NCBI GenBank assembly: GCA_020348445.1
Contig: CP070751.1
Location: 3,184,341 to 3,248,340 of the forward strand
Direction of reading: 5' to 3'
Source of the DNA: Thermoplasmata archaeon
GTDB taxonomy: Archaea; Thermoplasmatota; Thermoplasmata; GCA-020350865
Length of the DNA: 64,000 bases
Shown here: piece by piece, positions 35,781 to 45,072 of the stretch
Layout of the letters: each line of letters begins with the position of its first letter
How positions within the stretch are numbered: the stretch's first letter is position 1
The notes under the pieces: model-generated
The model's database searches: none
Told to the model about the DNA's origin: nothing
The model's input: the letters and a program-made list of their open reading frames with translations, nothing else
Translations under genes and position numbers: made by a program

Positions 35781-36174
35781 AATCCATTGAAAAAAGATAC
35801 CTACTTGAAAACCGGATGCTGATTTCCAAGTAGGTGCGGATTTTGCCCACGCCGCTCCTAAGTTCCTTTTATAACAAATATGTGGGGTTGGGTACTCAGA
35901 AGTGCGATATTTGAGATTAATACTGTATCTACTACTTAACGGTTTTAGAACAATTTTTGAACATTATTAGGGATACTATCCCAAATTGTACAAGATTGTT
36001 AATGCAAGAATTAAGATTTTTTTTATCTCGGCACTTTTACAATTTCTTTTAAAAAGCCAGGCATGACTTTTTGGCTTCTACTTTCATTTTCCTCTGCCTT
36101 TCATCTTTAATAATAATCCCCCCTATAGTAACCTTTGCCTACATAGAAGAAAAACGGTAGGAGGTGTAAAACGC
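35781..36174. other. Intergenic region after thyA with hairpins
   Basis: A 9-bp inverted repeat ACCTACTTG (35799-35807) and CAAGTAGGT (35827-35835) directly follows thyA and could be its terminator or an RNA processing site. Further on are GGGATA/TATCCC (about 35969-35981) and AAGCCA/TGGCTT (about 36055-36077). The rest is AT-rich, with no coding signal until the small frame at 36175. Confidence 0.5.
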
Positions 36175-36291
36175 ATGTTTATTGTGCCCAAAAATAGAGG
36201 TTATGTCCTTCTGACATCTTTCCAGGCCTTAAGACATCTGGCCATGGAAACTGTTGAGGAGTACTACAATGGCTGGAAGCTGATTGAATAA
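36175..36291 (+). CDS. Possible 38-residue mini-protein
   Basis: A short frame with a strong ribosome site (GGAGGTG about 8 bases before the ATG) encodes 38 residues, MFIVPKNRGYVLLT at the start and an amphipathic helix with WKLIE at the end. There is no known family. It could be a leftover of a larger gene or a genuine small protein. The ribosome site and position in an otherwise empty accessory segment make it worth listing. Confidence 0.4.
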   Translation: MFIVPKNRGYVLLTSFQALRHLAMETVEEYYNGWKLIE

Positions 36292-36376
36292 TGATTTTAA
36301 TTGGAATCATCTAGACTTATTTTCCGTAATATAATCTCATTATATTAGCTGAAAACACGGTTAAAACAAATTCCCC

Positions 36377-37135
36377 TCAACTTGCTTTAAGGTCCTCTTC
36401 AAAAAAGCTCTCGTCCACAATGAGCACATTCTTTGGTGCGTGTGCGCCATCGATGAATCCGAACCAGTAGACCACGATACCCTGCCCAAATATTTCTGTA
36501 TATGCCTTAAGCTGTCTTTTGGTATTTCTTCGAATTTCAGTCTCGTCACCGAAGCTGGCTTTTGACTCGATCCATTTTATGCTCATTCCATTTGTCTGAA
36601 GGGGTTTGGAAAGGAGTGCATCAGGAGTTTTTGAATACTGGCCCTTTAACTCGTTTTCAGTTTTATATTTCAAGTTCTGTTTGTCCAGCCACTCACAAAG
36701 CCTCCGCTCCCCCATTTTACCTCTTTTATACTGCATCTCGTTTCCCTCGGGGGAGTACACTATGTCTTTTTCAACAATCTCTGATATCTCCTTTCGCATA
36801 CGGTTATCCTTGATATTTTCGGGATTTTTAACTAAATCCCAGAATCGTTTTCTTGTGATGTTGTTTTCCAAAAGGATCAGATATGCCGTTAAAATAGGGG
36901 GAAATTTTAATTCCCGGGAAAGAGAAAGAAATGATCTACCCTCATTCCATTTTTTAAGGAGGCTCTTGGCACGATGTTTCACCTTATAAAAGCGTCTTGT
37001 AGCCAATCTTACGGTCTTCTGGGTGTAGAGCACCAAAACCAATTCCCGATCCAGGCCGGTGTTCTTTGCTACTCGATCAATATCACCCAGGTTATTGAGT
37101 TCATCGTACAATCGTTTGTATTCACTTTTTTTCAT
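36377..37135 (-). CDS. TPD-family nuclease (CDIN1/C15orf41 homologue)
   Basis: The protein is 252 residues from the ATG at 37135; an in-frame ATG at 37150 adds five. Its N-terminal part has two helix-turn-helix-like segments (about 1-100). The C-terminal part is a PD-(D/E)XK nuclease fold with the family-naming TPD motif (KTPDALL) and ESK (KWIESKAS); in numbering from 37150 these are Asp177, Glu195 and Lys197, with GERR near 148. It should be a metal-dependent nuclease of Holliday-junction-resolvase type. The human homologue partners codanin-1. It diverges from the RPA gene, consistent with a DNA maintenance role. Confidence 0.9.
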   Translation of the reverse strand: MKKSEYKRLYDELNNLGDIDRVAKNTGLDRELVLVLYTQKTVRLATRRFYKVKHRAKSLLKKWNEGRSFLSLSRELKFPPILTAYLILLENNITRKRFWDLVKNPENIKDNRMRKEISEIVEKDIVYSPEGNEMQYKRGKMGERRLCEWLDKQNLKYKTENELKGQYSKTPDALLSKPLQTNGMSIKWIESKASFGDETEIRRNTKRQLKAYTEIFGQGIVVYWFGFIDGAHAPKNVLIVDESFFEEDLKAS

Positions 37136-37314
37136 CGAAACACTTTCCAAATAAAAAGTGCATTTGCCTATTTTCTGGTCGTAGATTTAGATATGAGCTT
37201 AACGTATAAGAATATTTCTGGTTATTTATCTTTCTAATCCTTTCACTCACCCCCCTCCCGCAAATATATAAGCAGACACAGCATTGGGGTTGTGAGACAA
37301 TTCCTATATAGAAA

Positions 37315-38652
37315 ATGGAGGAATCTGAAATGAAAGAAAATGAAGATATTGCACCCCATGTTGAGGATATCGCAAGGGTGCTAGGTGACAAAGTTGATAA
37401 AGAAGAAATAGACAGGGAGTTGAAGCAGTACTTGAAAGAATACAGGATACCTCTTTCCACTGCAAAGCAGATGCTTGTAAAGAAGTACGGTGGTGCACCA
37501 TCGAATCTGGGTCTTGGTGTATTCAAAACCGTAGAGCAGCTTACACCCAACGAGCCCAGCGTGGATTTGCTTTGTAGATTAATCTCAGTGAACCACAAAG
37601 ATGTGGAAGTGGGCGGAGAGAAGAAACCCATAGTATATGGTATCCTTGGAGATCAAACAGCCAGTGTTCCGTTTACAGCGTGGGAGGTAGGTGATTGGCA
37701 GTTTCAGAAGGGGGATGTGGTTCGTGTCCGCAACGCCTACACAAAGGAATGGAAGGGGCAGCCACAACTTAATTTCGGCGAGAGAACGAATATAGAACGG
37801 GAATCAAAGGATGCACTGCCGAACTTCGCACCCACACCGATCTCGGATCCAAAGAAATATGAGGTCAAGGACCTTAAGGGGGGAATGAGCAACATATCCC
37901 TTGTTGCTAGGGTGCTTTTTGTTGAAAAGCGTAATGTGAATGTTGGTGGAGAGGAAAAAGCCGTTTTCTCGGGAATAATGGCAGATAAGAGCGGTAAGGT
38001 ACAGTTCTCGGCATGGCACGACTTCGGGCTTTCAGAAGGTGATGTGATCAAAGTGGAAGGCGGCTATGTGAAAAACTGGCGGGGAATTCCCCAGTTCGGC
38101 TTCGATGAGAGAGTAAAATTTGAGGTTTTGGATACAGATAAGATGCCCCCACTAGACGAACTTGCAGAAAGACACGTCTATCAGATAGGAGAACTCATCG
38201 ATAGGGGCGGAGCAATCGATGTAGTCGTTGAGGGTGTTATAATTGACATCAAGAGTGGAAGCGGATTGATATTCAGGTGCCCGGAGTGCAAGCGAGTGCT
38301 CCAAAAAGGCGTTTGCAGAATCCACGGTGAGGTTGAGGGTAAAGCCGATTTAAGGATCAAGGCTGTGCTGGATGATGGAACCGGCGCGTTAACTGCTGTA
38401 TTGGGTAGAGACATAACTGAAAAGCTCATTGGAAAAGATGTAAAGGAATGCAGGGAAATCGCCAAGAAGGCCATGGATCAGAGTGTGATTGCGGATGATC
38501 TCAAGGACCTTCTTATCGCAACGCCCATCAGAATCTCGGGTGATGCGTCCTTCGATGATTTTGGCATCATGTTGATAGCAAAAGATGCACAAATGATGAG
38601 TATCGACGTGCAAAAAGAAGCAAAAACCATGCTCGATGAGCTGGAGGTGTGA
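37315..38652 (+). CDS. Replication protein A, large subunit-like single-strand DNA-binding protein
   Basis: The 445-residue protein has an N-terminal helical region (1-60) and three OB folds (about 70-155, 175-265 and 290-400). The third contains a zinc finger (FRCPECKRVLQKGVCRIHG). This is the euryarchaeal RPA41-like layout, binding single-stranded DNA in replication and repair. AAATATATAAG at 37262-37272 is a good TATA box, with the ATG about 30 bases after the expected start. Its stop overlaps the start region of the RPA-associated gene. Confidence 0.93.
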   Translation: MEESEMKENEDIAPHVEDIARVLGDKVDKEEIDRELKQYLKEYRIPLSTAKQMLVKKYGGAPSNLGLGVFKTVEQLTPNEPSVDLLCRLISVNHKDVEVGGEKKPIVYGILGDQTASVPFTAWEVGDWQFQKGDVVRVRNAYTKEWKGQPQLNFGERTNIERESKDALPNFAPTPISDPKKYEVKDLKGGMSNISLVARVLFVEKRNVNVGGEEKAVFSGIMADKSGKVQFSAWHDFGLSEGDVIKVEGGYVKNWRGIPQFGFDERVKFEVLDTDKMPPLDELAERHVYQIGELIDRGGAIDVVVEGVIIDIKSGSGLIFRCPECKRVLQKGVCRIHGEVEGKADLRIKAVLDDGTGALTAVLGRDITEKLIGKDVKECREIAKKAMDQSVIADDLKDLLIATPIRISGDASFDDFGIMLIAKDAQMMSIDVQKEAKTMLDELEV

Positions 38653-38654
38653 TC

Positions 38655-39536
38655 ATGATCGCAAGAGAGGTGGCATGGCGTATTTTTGCAGGCGAATACA
38701 ATTCATCCATCCATGTGGAATCAGGGGTGGGGGAAAGGGCACCCAGCTACGTTGTCACGCCCTTGGGAGCAAAGGTAAATCGGCTGTTTGTTGTGGGTGT
38801 GGTAACGGATGTCGAGAATATCGGTACTGATACTGAACCCATGTGGAGGGCAAGACTCGCTGATCCCACAGGAGTATTCTTTCTCTCCGCCGGTCAATAC
38901 CAACCAGAGGCTGCACAGATACTGTCCAAACTCAAACCTCCTAAGTTCGTTGCAGTTATAGGGAAAAGCCGTACCTATTCTCCAGAGGAGGGAGTGATAT
39001 ACGTTTCCATAAGGCCTGAAACCATCAAAGAGGTCAATTCAGAACTTAGGGATTTTTGGGTGTTGAACTCGTGCAGGAGCCTCAAGAAGAGGCTGGAAAT
39101 CGTAAGCGAAGCAATGAAGATGGAAAAGCCAAGCATCGAGAACATAATCTCCCTTGGTGCGGACAGAAACCTTGCCGAGGGCATTATGTCAGCAATCGAG
39201 CACTACGATTACATCGACATCGCTAGGTTCAGCAGCATGCTCCAAGACGGTCTAAAACACCTTCTACCCGAGCATCAAGAAATCGACGGGGGAGAAGGAG
39301 TAGAAGCAGAAGAGCGGCAAAACAAGGAGTCCGAAGACAACATCGAGAACGAGGAGAAATTCCTTGAGATCATAGAAGAATTGGACAAAGATGTTAAGGG
39401 CGCCGCCTGGGAGGAAATCATGGAAATGGCCCAAAAAAAGGGATTGAGTAGGATACAGATCGAGGAAACCACAAATTCCCTATTGGACAAGGGCCTGATA
39501 TACGAACCTGTGCTTGGTAGGATTAAAAAGATATAG
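38655..39536 (+). CDS. RPA-associated protein
   Basis: This is the second gene of the RPA operon, 2 bases after the RPA stop; a GTG at 38649 in the same frame overlaps it. The 293-residue protein has an N-terminal OB-fold-like domain (about 1-150, REVAWRIFAGEY at the start and WRARLADPTGVFFL) and a Glu-rich linker. It ends in a winged-helix-like domain (about 230-290, with GLIYEPVLGRIKKI), as in the Rpap subfamily of archaeal RPA partners. It should form a complex with RPA on single-stranded DNA. Confidence 0.9.
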   Translation: MIAREVAWRIFAGEYNSSIHVESGVGERAPSYVVTPLGAKVNRLFVVGVVTDVENIGTDTEPMWRARLADPTGVFFLSAGQYQPEAAQILSKLKPPKFVAVIGKSRTYSPEEGVIYVSIRPETIKEVNSELRDFWVLNSCRSLKKRLEIVSEAMKMEKPSIENIISLGADRNLAEGIMSAIEHYDYIDIARFSSMLQDGLKHLLPEHQEIDGGEGVEAEERQNKESEDNIENEEKFLEIIEELDKDVKGAAWEEIMEMAQKKGLSRIQIEETTNSLLDKGLIYEPVLGRIKKI

Positions 39537-39550
39537 TTAATAGAATAACA

Positions 39551-40528
39551 TTATGTCCGTGCAGCCCACTCCTTTAGAGGGAAGGTTTCACCGCAGCTTT
39601 TGCATTCTACACCATCAGTGAGTTCTTTTTCGCATGCATCGCATTTTTCCTTTCCGTATAAGGCCATGCTTCCACAGTGAGTACAAGGCAGAACATAGGC
39701 CTCTGAAGTGACACACCAACCAAAGTTCTGGATGTTATTGCATGATGGGCATGATTTCTTCTCTACTTTCAATTTGGTGCCGCATTCAGGGCACATGTTT
39801 CTTACCTTTGCCACTTTTTTCTTCAAGACCTTTGACTTATCGAAAATGAATTTCGTTGCAGGAGATTCTGGCAAATCTTCAACGGTCCAGTTCAGACTTC
39901 TGTCCGGAAGCCAAAGAATATAGACCAAAAGGAAGGCAATTATTGGTTCAAGTACCATATAAAATTGAATTTCTCCCCCACCCGAATCCACCCAAAGAGA
40001 CCAGCTGATAATTGATAAAACTGAAAAGGCCATGAAAAACATCACGCTGATACTCCAGAACCCAAGGGGTAGATATTCCTCTTTTTGAGCAACTGTATCT
40101 CGCGTCTTTTTTACGCTCTGGACGATGTGAAACGCCATATAAAACGCAGCTATTATGAAGAAGATACCAATCAAGATGGGAAGGGATATTCCAAAGACGT
40201 TTAGGTAGTCATACCAAAAAAAAAGGAGTATAACACCGAAAGCCGAGATACCATAACAGGCATATAATAGAAAACTGTAGGGCCAGGTATTTGGAAATGC
40301 GAAATATATGCAAAGAAGGGCACCGCCACCCAATGCAGCCCACAAAACAGCAGAAATAAGACCGGGCTGTAAACCAAAATAAAGGGATAAAAGCACGCAT
40401 ACAAAGGTTGCTATAACCAGTTGATCTTCGGTTTTATCCAGGGAAAGAAATCCAGCTCCCTCAAACTTTACCATTAATATCGGCGAGTATACCGATAAGA
40501 TTGTATTAATGAATTTCGGTGAAGGCAC
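39551..40528 (-). CDS. Multi-span membrane protein with C-terminal zinc ribbons
   Basis: The 325-residue protein has about seven membrane helices (about 35-225) and a cytoplasmic tail with three CxxC pairs (CPECG/CPSC, CTHCG/CDAC and CKSCG). An alternative ATG at 40474 would drop 18 residues. Zinc-ribbon membrane proteins of unknown role recur in this window (8429, 12472). It converges with the RPA operon and lies downstream of rpo3 on the same strand after a gap of about 190 bases. Confidence 0.78.
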   Translation of the reverse strand: MPSPKFINTILSVYSPILMVKFEGAGFLSLDKTEDQLVIATFVCVLLSLYFGLQPGLISAVLWAALGGGALLCIYFAFPNTWPYSFLLYACYGISAFGVILLFFWYDYLNVFGISLPILIGIFFIIAAFYMAFHIVQSVKKTRDTVAQKEEYLPLGFWSISVMFFMAFSVLSIISWSLWVDSGGGEIQFYMVLEPIIAFLLVYILWLPDRSLNWTVEDLPESPATKFIFDKSKVLKKKVAKVRNMCPECGTKLKVEKKSCPSCNNIQNFGWCVTSEAYVLPCTHCGSMALYGKEKCDACEKELTDGVECKSCGETFPLKEWAART

Positions 40529-40715
40529 TTTTTACAAAAAAACTGGTGCCACTCAGATCGCCCATCACTCATCATCTTTCAGATCGGCGTTCTTCTTCAT
40601 CGTGGCATAATACGTATGACTTAGAAGGAGATAGATTTTACTATGATGTAAAATGCATATAATCTCTGATTTTAAAACATTGGGAGCAACCGAAAATATG
40701 GAGATGTTAAGAATG

Positions 40716-41603
40716 CTATTTGAGCTTCCCAGTCAAGCCACGCAGCTCCTCAAACTCGTCCTCCAGGATGTCCAAGGCAAAGGTCAAAGCTTCCTTCGCC
40801 GTCAAAGACCCGTCTGTCTCAAATTGGAAAATGAACTTCTTATCATCCCCTGATACCTTGATGGCACCAAGGGAGCAAACCTCCTCGCATTTTTTGCACA
40901 TGTTGCAATTTTCAATATCGGTGATCACTATTTTCTTGTCTTTTATGGCGAGAACGTTTTTTGGACAGTTGGAAATGCAAGATGCACCCATATCGCACTT
41001 ATCATGGGAGATATTTATCTCAGGGTAGTACTGATAACCCACTGCCTGGGCTGTCTGCCATTTTGCATGTAGACTACCGGTGCCCAATTCTGCTGTTGCG
41101 TAAAGAAGCAAGGCCTGGCTTTTATTCAACTTCACAATCGGTATTTTTTTGTCGATTTGGAAGTGCTCTGCATATTTCTTTTCAGAAAGTCCTTCCACCT
41201 TTTGTACAACCAGTTGCAGTTCATCTGCGTAGACAGTGACACTTTTCTCGTCATCCTCTTCAGAAGGTCCCCTTTTATTGAGGGAGTACATGATGGTACA
41301 GTTTGGACAACCCTCTCCTTTGCACACACAGTCCTCTCTGAAAACGAAAACACCAAGATCCGTGGGAATTGGAATCATCCCCAGTCTATGGGAAATAATC
41401 TCGTCAAATAAGGGTGTCACACTCTCATACTCTTTGCCATGTTCATCTCTGATGGGCCCAAGATGAAATTCAACAGTAGAAATGGCCATCTTTGGAACAT
41501 CGGCGATCAATGTCCTTCTCAATGCATTGACAACCGGAGGAGATATGTCAGAGATGATGAATTTGGCACTCGTGTCCGTTAGTTCTAAAATATCAAACTT
41601 CAT
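40716..41603 (-). CDS. rpo3: DNA-directed RNA polymerase subunit D (Rpo3)
   Basis: This is the archaeal counterpart of bacterial alpha N-terminus and eukaryotic RPB3, which nucleates polymerase assembly with Rpo11. It is 295 residues. The polymerase dimerisation domains surround a Cys cluster (Cys92, 94, 99 and 102) and an inserted ferredoxin-like domain (about 200-255). One cluster motif is complete (Cys233, 236, 239 and 243). The other has only Cys203, 209 and 213, with Gly206 where a Cys is expected, suggesting a [3Fe-4S] or missing cluster there. It is the last gene of the rps13-rps4-rps11-rpo3 block, 82 bases after rps11. Confidence 0.95.
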   Translation of the reverse strand: MKFDILELTDTSAKFIISDISPPVVNALRRTLIADVPKMAISTVEFHLGPIRDEHGKEYESVTPLFDEIISHRLGMIPIPTDLGVFVFREDCVCKGEGCPNCTIMYSLNKRGPSEEDDEKSVTVYADELQLVVQKVEGLSEKKYAEHFQIDKKIPIVKLNKSQALLLYATAELGTGSLHAKWQTAQAVGYQYYPEINISHDKCDMGASCISNCPKNVLAIKDKKIVITDIENCNMCKKCEEVCSLGAIKVSGDDKKFIFQFETDGSLTAKEALTFALDILEDEFEELRGLTGKLK

Positions 41604-41685
41604 TGTATTTCCCCTTTATTATCACAAATCATTGAACGTCCTATCAATGATAAATATATTACTGTTTTTGCTCACACTCGGATCA

Positions 41686-42069
41686 TCAGACCCTTCTACC
41701 CCTTCGTCCACCTTTCTTTTTGGTGCCGTCATGGGGTATGGGAGTAACGTCCTCTATCCGGCCTATTCGAATCCCTGCCCTTGCCAGCGCCCGAATAGCC
41801 GCTTGTGCTCCCGGACCTGGTGAAGTTGATTTGTTGCCTCCAGGAGCTCTAATTTTAATGTGAATGTTGTTAATACCTTTTTCCTTGGCTGCATCGGCAG
41901 CTTTCTCAGCAGCCTTCATGGCGGCATAAGGTGATGCTTCGTCCTTTGCAGCCTTGACAACCATGCCGCCTGAGCAGCGGGTAATTGTCTCTGCACCAGT
42001 TAAATCAGTTATTGTGATGATGATATTGTTGAAGGAGGCATGGATATGGGCTATTCCCCACTTGACCAT
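41686..42069 (-). CDS. rps11: Ribosomal protein uS11
   Basis: The 127-residue small-subunit protein is recognised by the [22 protein letters not shown] start region and the basic C-terminus ([20 protein letters not shown]). It sits in the platform of the 30S subunit. Its start overlaps the stop of rps4 by one base, in the standard archaeal gene order. Confidence 0.97.
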   Translation of the reverse strand: MVKWGIAHIHASFNNIIITITDLTGAETITRCSGGMVVKAAKDEASPYAAMKAAEKAADAAKEKGINNIHIKIRAPGGNKSTSPGPGAQAAIRALARAGIRIGRIEDVTPIPHDGTKKKGGRRGRRV

Positions 42070-42848
42070 TAGGCTTCACCCCCGGCCTTGGATTTTTCGC
42101 TATCGGGTTTGTCCTTTGGCTCCTTTCCCTTTCCCCCCTTCTTCTTGGGTTCCTCACCCTTCTTATCTTTCCCCTCGGATTCCTTTTCTTTGCCCTTTAC
42201 TTCCTCGGTTTTCTTCTTCTGGTCTTTTTCCCCAATTGCGCCCTTCTTTTGGGTTGGCTCGATCTCATCGACTTTCTCGGTTTCCTTCTGCATGGTAAAT
42301 TCCCTTGATACTCTTTCTATATGCTCTGCTGTGGGTCTTGCAGGGTGTAGCTCGCTTGCAAGTGGTGAATATGGATTGTAGGCAATACTTGGCTCTTCGT
42401 TCTTTTTTACCAAATAACCAGGTACCGTAACCATACGCTCATTTACTGTGGCATGGCCGTGAACAATAAGCTGTCTCGCTTGTTTTGGCGTATATGCTAG
42501 GCCCTTTATATACACCAAGGTCTGCAATCTACGTTCCAGCATCCTCTCCACATCCAAGGCCAAAACATCATCCAAAGTTGCATCCTCCGGTAGGACTCCG
42601 AGATTGGCGAGTTTTTTCAAGAGGCCTTTCCTCTCCTTTTGTGCCTGCATATCACCCAATCGAAGTCTGGCGAGGAGGGTTCTTGCCTGTCTTCTGTAAT
42701 TTCTAAGTTCGGACTGTGCCTTCCAGAGCTCGCGTTTGTTTTTAAGACCGTATTTCTTTAAAAGTTCGTTCTCCTCCTTGATCCTGGTCCCTTGCCAGGG
42801 ATGCGATGGTGTGTCATATTTTCTTCTTGAGAATTTTGGATCACCCAT
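42069..42848 (-). CDS. rps4: Ribosomal protein uS4 with long charged C-terminal extension
   Basis: Residues 1 to about 185 are an ordinary archaeal uS4, with S4 RNA-binding domain ([15 protein letters not shown]) and the [13 protein letters not shown] start. The protein then continues about 75 residues as a Lys/Glu-rich low-complexity tail ([17 protein letters not shown]), making it 259 residues against the usual 170-200. uS4 binds 16S rRNA and starts 30S assembly. It lies 45 bases after rps13. Confidence 0.96.
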   Translation of the reverse strand: MGDPKFSRRKYDTPSHPWQGTRIKEENELLKKYGLKNKRELWKAQSELRNYRRQARTLLARLRLGDMQAQKERKGLLKKLANLGVLPEDATLDDVLALDVERMLERRLQTLVYIKGLAYTPKQARQLIVHGHATVNERMVTVPGYLVKKNEEPSIAYNPYSPLASELHPARPTAEHIERVSREFTMQKETEKVDEIEPTQKKGAIGEKDQKKKTEEVKGKEKESEGKDKKGEEPKKKGGKGKEPKDKPDSEKSKAGGEA

Positions 42849-42893
42849 TTATTCACTTTTCCTTTAAGACCTACTTTGTCCCGATTCTCTTTT

Positions 42894-43418
42894 TTATTTG
42901 GCCTTCTGCGCTTTTTTCACCACTCCAACGGTCAGTCCTGTCCTACCATGGGCTTTGGTCCTCTGCCCCCTCACCTTCAGGCCTTTCTCATGCCGAATTC
43001 CCCGGTAACATCTGATTTTCTTCAGTATGTTGATGTCCTCTTGGCGTCGCATATCCATCTCTGAGCCCAGAAGATGTATATCCTCCCCAGTCCAGGTATC
43101 CCTTTGCTTATTTAAAAGCCATCCCGGTGTGTGTTCCGATAGCTCCAAAACATATTCTTCTAATTTTTCTATATCTTGATCTGATAAGTTGCCTATCTTC
43201 TCGTCCCTGGGTAATTTAGTTAGCTTGAGTACCACCTCTGCCACCCTATCCCCAACCCCTTTTACGGCAGTTAAGGCATGAACCACAGTCTTGTTACCAT
43301 CCAAATCAGTGTTTGCTATTCTGACAATATATTTGAAGTCGTCTGGTTGATCCTCATCTTTCTTAGACTCCTTGACTATTTCTTTTGGAGCTGCGATTTT
43401 TTCATTTTCGTCTGCCAA
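42894..43418 (-). CDS. rps13: Ribosomal protein uS13
   Basis: The first gene of the block encodes 174 residues. The core is clear (YIVRIANTDLDGNKTVVHALTAVKGVGDRVAE and the C-terminal RHEKGLKVRGQRTKAHGRTG). An N-terminal extension of about 25 charged residues (to DEDQPDD) is longer than usual for the family. uS13 contacts the P-site tRNA and 50S subunit at the head of the 30S subunit. Confidence 0.96.
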   Translation of the reverse strand: MADENEKIAAPKEIVKESKKDEDQPDDFKYIVRIANTDLDGNKTVVHALTAVKGVGDRVAEVVLKLTKLPRDEKIGNLSDQDIEKLEEYVLELSEHTPGWLLNKQRDTWTGEDIHLLGSEMDMRRQEDINILKKIRCYRGIRHEKGLKVRGQRTKAHGRTGLTVGVVKKAQKAK

Positions 43419-43745
43419 ACCTTATCCTCCAGGTATATAGAATTATTTGGAAGGCAAGATGCCCTTAAGTGATTTTTATTATTTAAGGTTATTGGGATTG
43501 GATGTATCAGTTTCTTGAATATCATTGAATAAAACTCGTAATTACACCCATCACCTCCCCCAAGAAAGTGATTATCCAGTTATAACATATCTACTTTACG
43601 GTATTTGTTTGTCATGTGATCAATGAAAATCCCTTGAAAGAATATTCATCTATATAGATTCTTTATTAATATATAGTGAATATATTCTATATAAGCTAAT
43701 TAATTATACTGGGTACCCTTTTCTATCATTAGGTTTTGAGTCTTC
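43419..43745 (+). promoter_or_regulatory. Control region upstream of the phosphate genes
   Basis: This 327-base divergent gap has no coding region. Two perfect palindromes, ATCTATATAGAT (43648-43659) and GAATATATTC (43678-43687), precede the TATA box TCTATATAAG (43686-43695). They are candidate regulator sites for the transporter gene, whose expected transcript start is near 43716. Confidence 0.5.
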
Positions 43746-45065
43746 ATGAACAATAAAGAAGATGATAATAATCCTGATTCAAAGGACGAGTGTATTGAGG
43801 ATATAGTACTGAAATCTGAAGAACAGACTTCTCAACCAAAGAAAAAAGTCCGGGTCTTAAAGGACGATTACATCCCAAGAAAGCCAAAATCTAAGTTAAA
43901 AGCGGGCTGGCTGACACTGAACAGGAGAATCTCCCCATACCTTAACCACAGATACACAAGGGCGTTTATCCTCATTCTCTCCGTCTATTTCTTCATCGTG
44001 GGAATAAAAACCATGAGCGGCGGCTTCAAGGACATGGGTAAGGGATTCTCGGAAGGGTTGATAGAAAACGCTTCAAATCCTTTGGTGGGATTGTTCATTG
44101 GTATCTTTGCCACATCTGCAATTCAAAGTTCCTCTGCAACTACCTCCATGGTGGTGGGAATGGTGGCTGCAGAGCCTAGATTTCTTCCCATGGCCATTCC
44201 AATCATCATAGGCGCCAACATTGGTACTTCTGTTACGAACATGATAGTCTCCTTTGGTCATATCACGAGAGGTGCCGAGTTTGAAAGAGCATTCTCAGGA
44301 GCTGTCGTACACGATTTCTTCAATGTGATTGCTGCAAGCATTCTCTTCCCTGTTGAAGTTATAACCCAGTATTTATGGGGGGGTAAAGGTCTTCTCCAAA
44401 GAGCCTCAATGTATCTTGCTGAGAACTTCGTAGGAACTGCCGGAGTAGGGAAATTCACACTTATCAATGATATCGTAAATCCCATTGTAAATCCCATCAG
44501 AGATTTTTCCAAGGGTGCTGGTATACAGTGGCTTTCAGTACTTGTTGGAATCATAATCCTCTTTTTAGCCTTGAAGTTCATAACAAGCTCCATGAGAATA
44601 TTGATTGAGGGCAGATTACAGATCATCATCAGCAAGTACCTTTTTAAAACCACTTTAACCAGTTTCGGCTTCGGGATTCTACTAACGGCATTGGTTCAGA
44701 GCAGCTCTATAACGACCTCCCTCGTGGTACCCCTGGTTGGTGGCGGAGTCTTGTCTGTTGAGCAGATTTTCCCTTACACCCTGGGAGCAAATGTGGGAAC
44801 CACTGTTACTGCTCTTTTAGCTGCTTTCGTGGAATGGGGCAGCGCAAGCCAGGCCGGTAGTGCTGTTGCGGCATTGTCCATTGCCTTTGCACATCTTTTG
44901 TTCAACGTGATCGCAATATGTCTTATTTATCCATTTAAAAAGCTGCCCATAGGCATGGCCAAAAGATTGGGGGGTTATGTGGTTAATAACAAAAAAATGG
45001 CGGTAATCTATATAATCGTTGCATTCTATATAATACCGGGATTGGTAATACTACTTCTGAGGTGA
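43746..45065 (+). CDS. Sodium-phosphate symporter (NptA/PNaS family)
   Basis: The 439-residue membrane protein has a charged N-terminus of about 55 residues, then two inverted repeats of the Na/Pi cotransporter II domain, each with the signature Q-S-S-S (AIQSSSATT near 128 and LVQSSSITT near 318). It imports inorganic phosphate with sodium. The PhoU-type gene 7 bases downstream makes the assignment firmer. Confidence 0.93.
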   Translation: MNNKEDDNNPDSKDECIEDIVLKSEEQTSQPKKKVRVLKDDYIPRKPKSKLKAGWLTLNRRISPYLNHRYTRAFILILSVYFFIVGIKTMSGGFKDMGKGFSEGLIENASNPLVGLFIGIFATSAIQSSSATTSMVVGMVAAEPRFLPMAIPIIIGANIGTSVTNMIVSFGHITRGAEFERAFSGAVVHDFFNVIAASILFPVEVITQYLWGGKGLLQRASMYLAENFVGTAGVGKFTLINDIVNPIVNPIRDFSKGAGIQWLSVLVGIIILFLALKFITSSMRILIEGRLQIIISKYLFKTTLTSFGFGILLTALVQSSSITTSLVVPLVGGGVLSVEQIFPYTLGANVGTTVTALLAAFVEWGSASQAGSAVAALSIAFAHLLFNVIAICLIYPFKKLPIGMAKRLGGYVVNNKKMAVIYIIVAFYIIPGLVILLLR

Positions 45066-45072
45066 GAAAAGC

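Noticed and set aside
36215..36245. CCTTAAGACATC inside GGCC repeats as another conserved-loop hairpin
   Set aside because: The spacing and loop end do not match the four elements, and the stretch lies in the small reading frame at 36175.
43465..43492. CCTTAA/TTAAGG inverted repeat upstream of rps13 as a fifth hairpin
   Set aside because: The stem is 6 bp, the loop is shorter and lacks the CATAA end, so it is an AT-rich coincidence.
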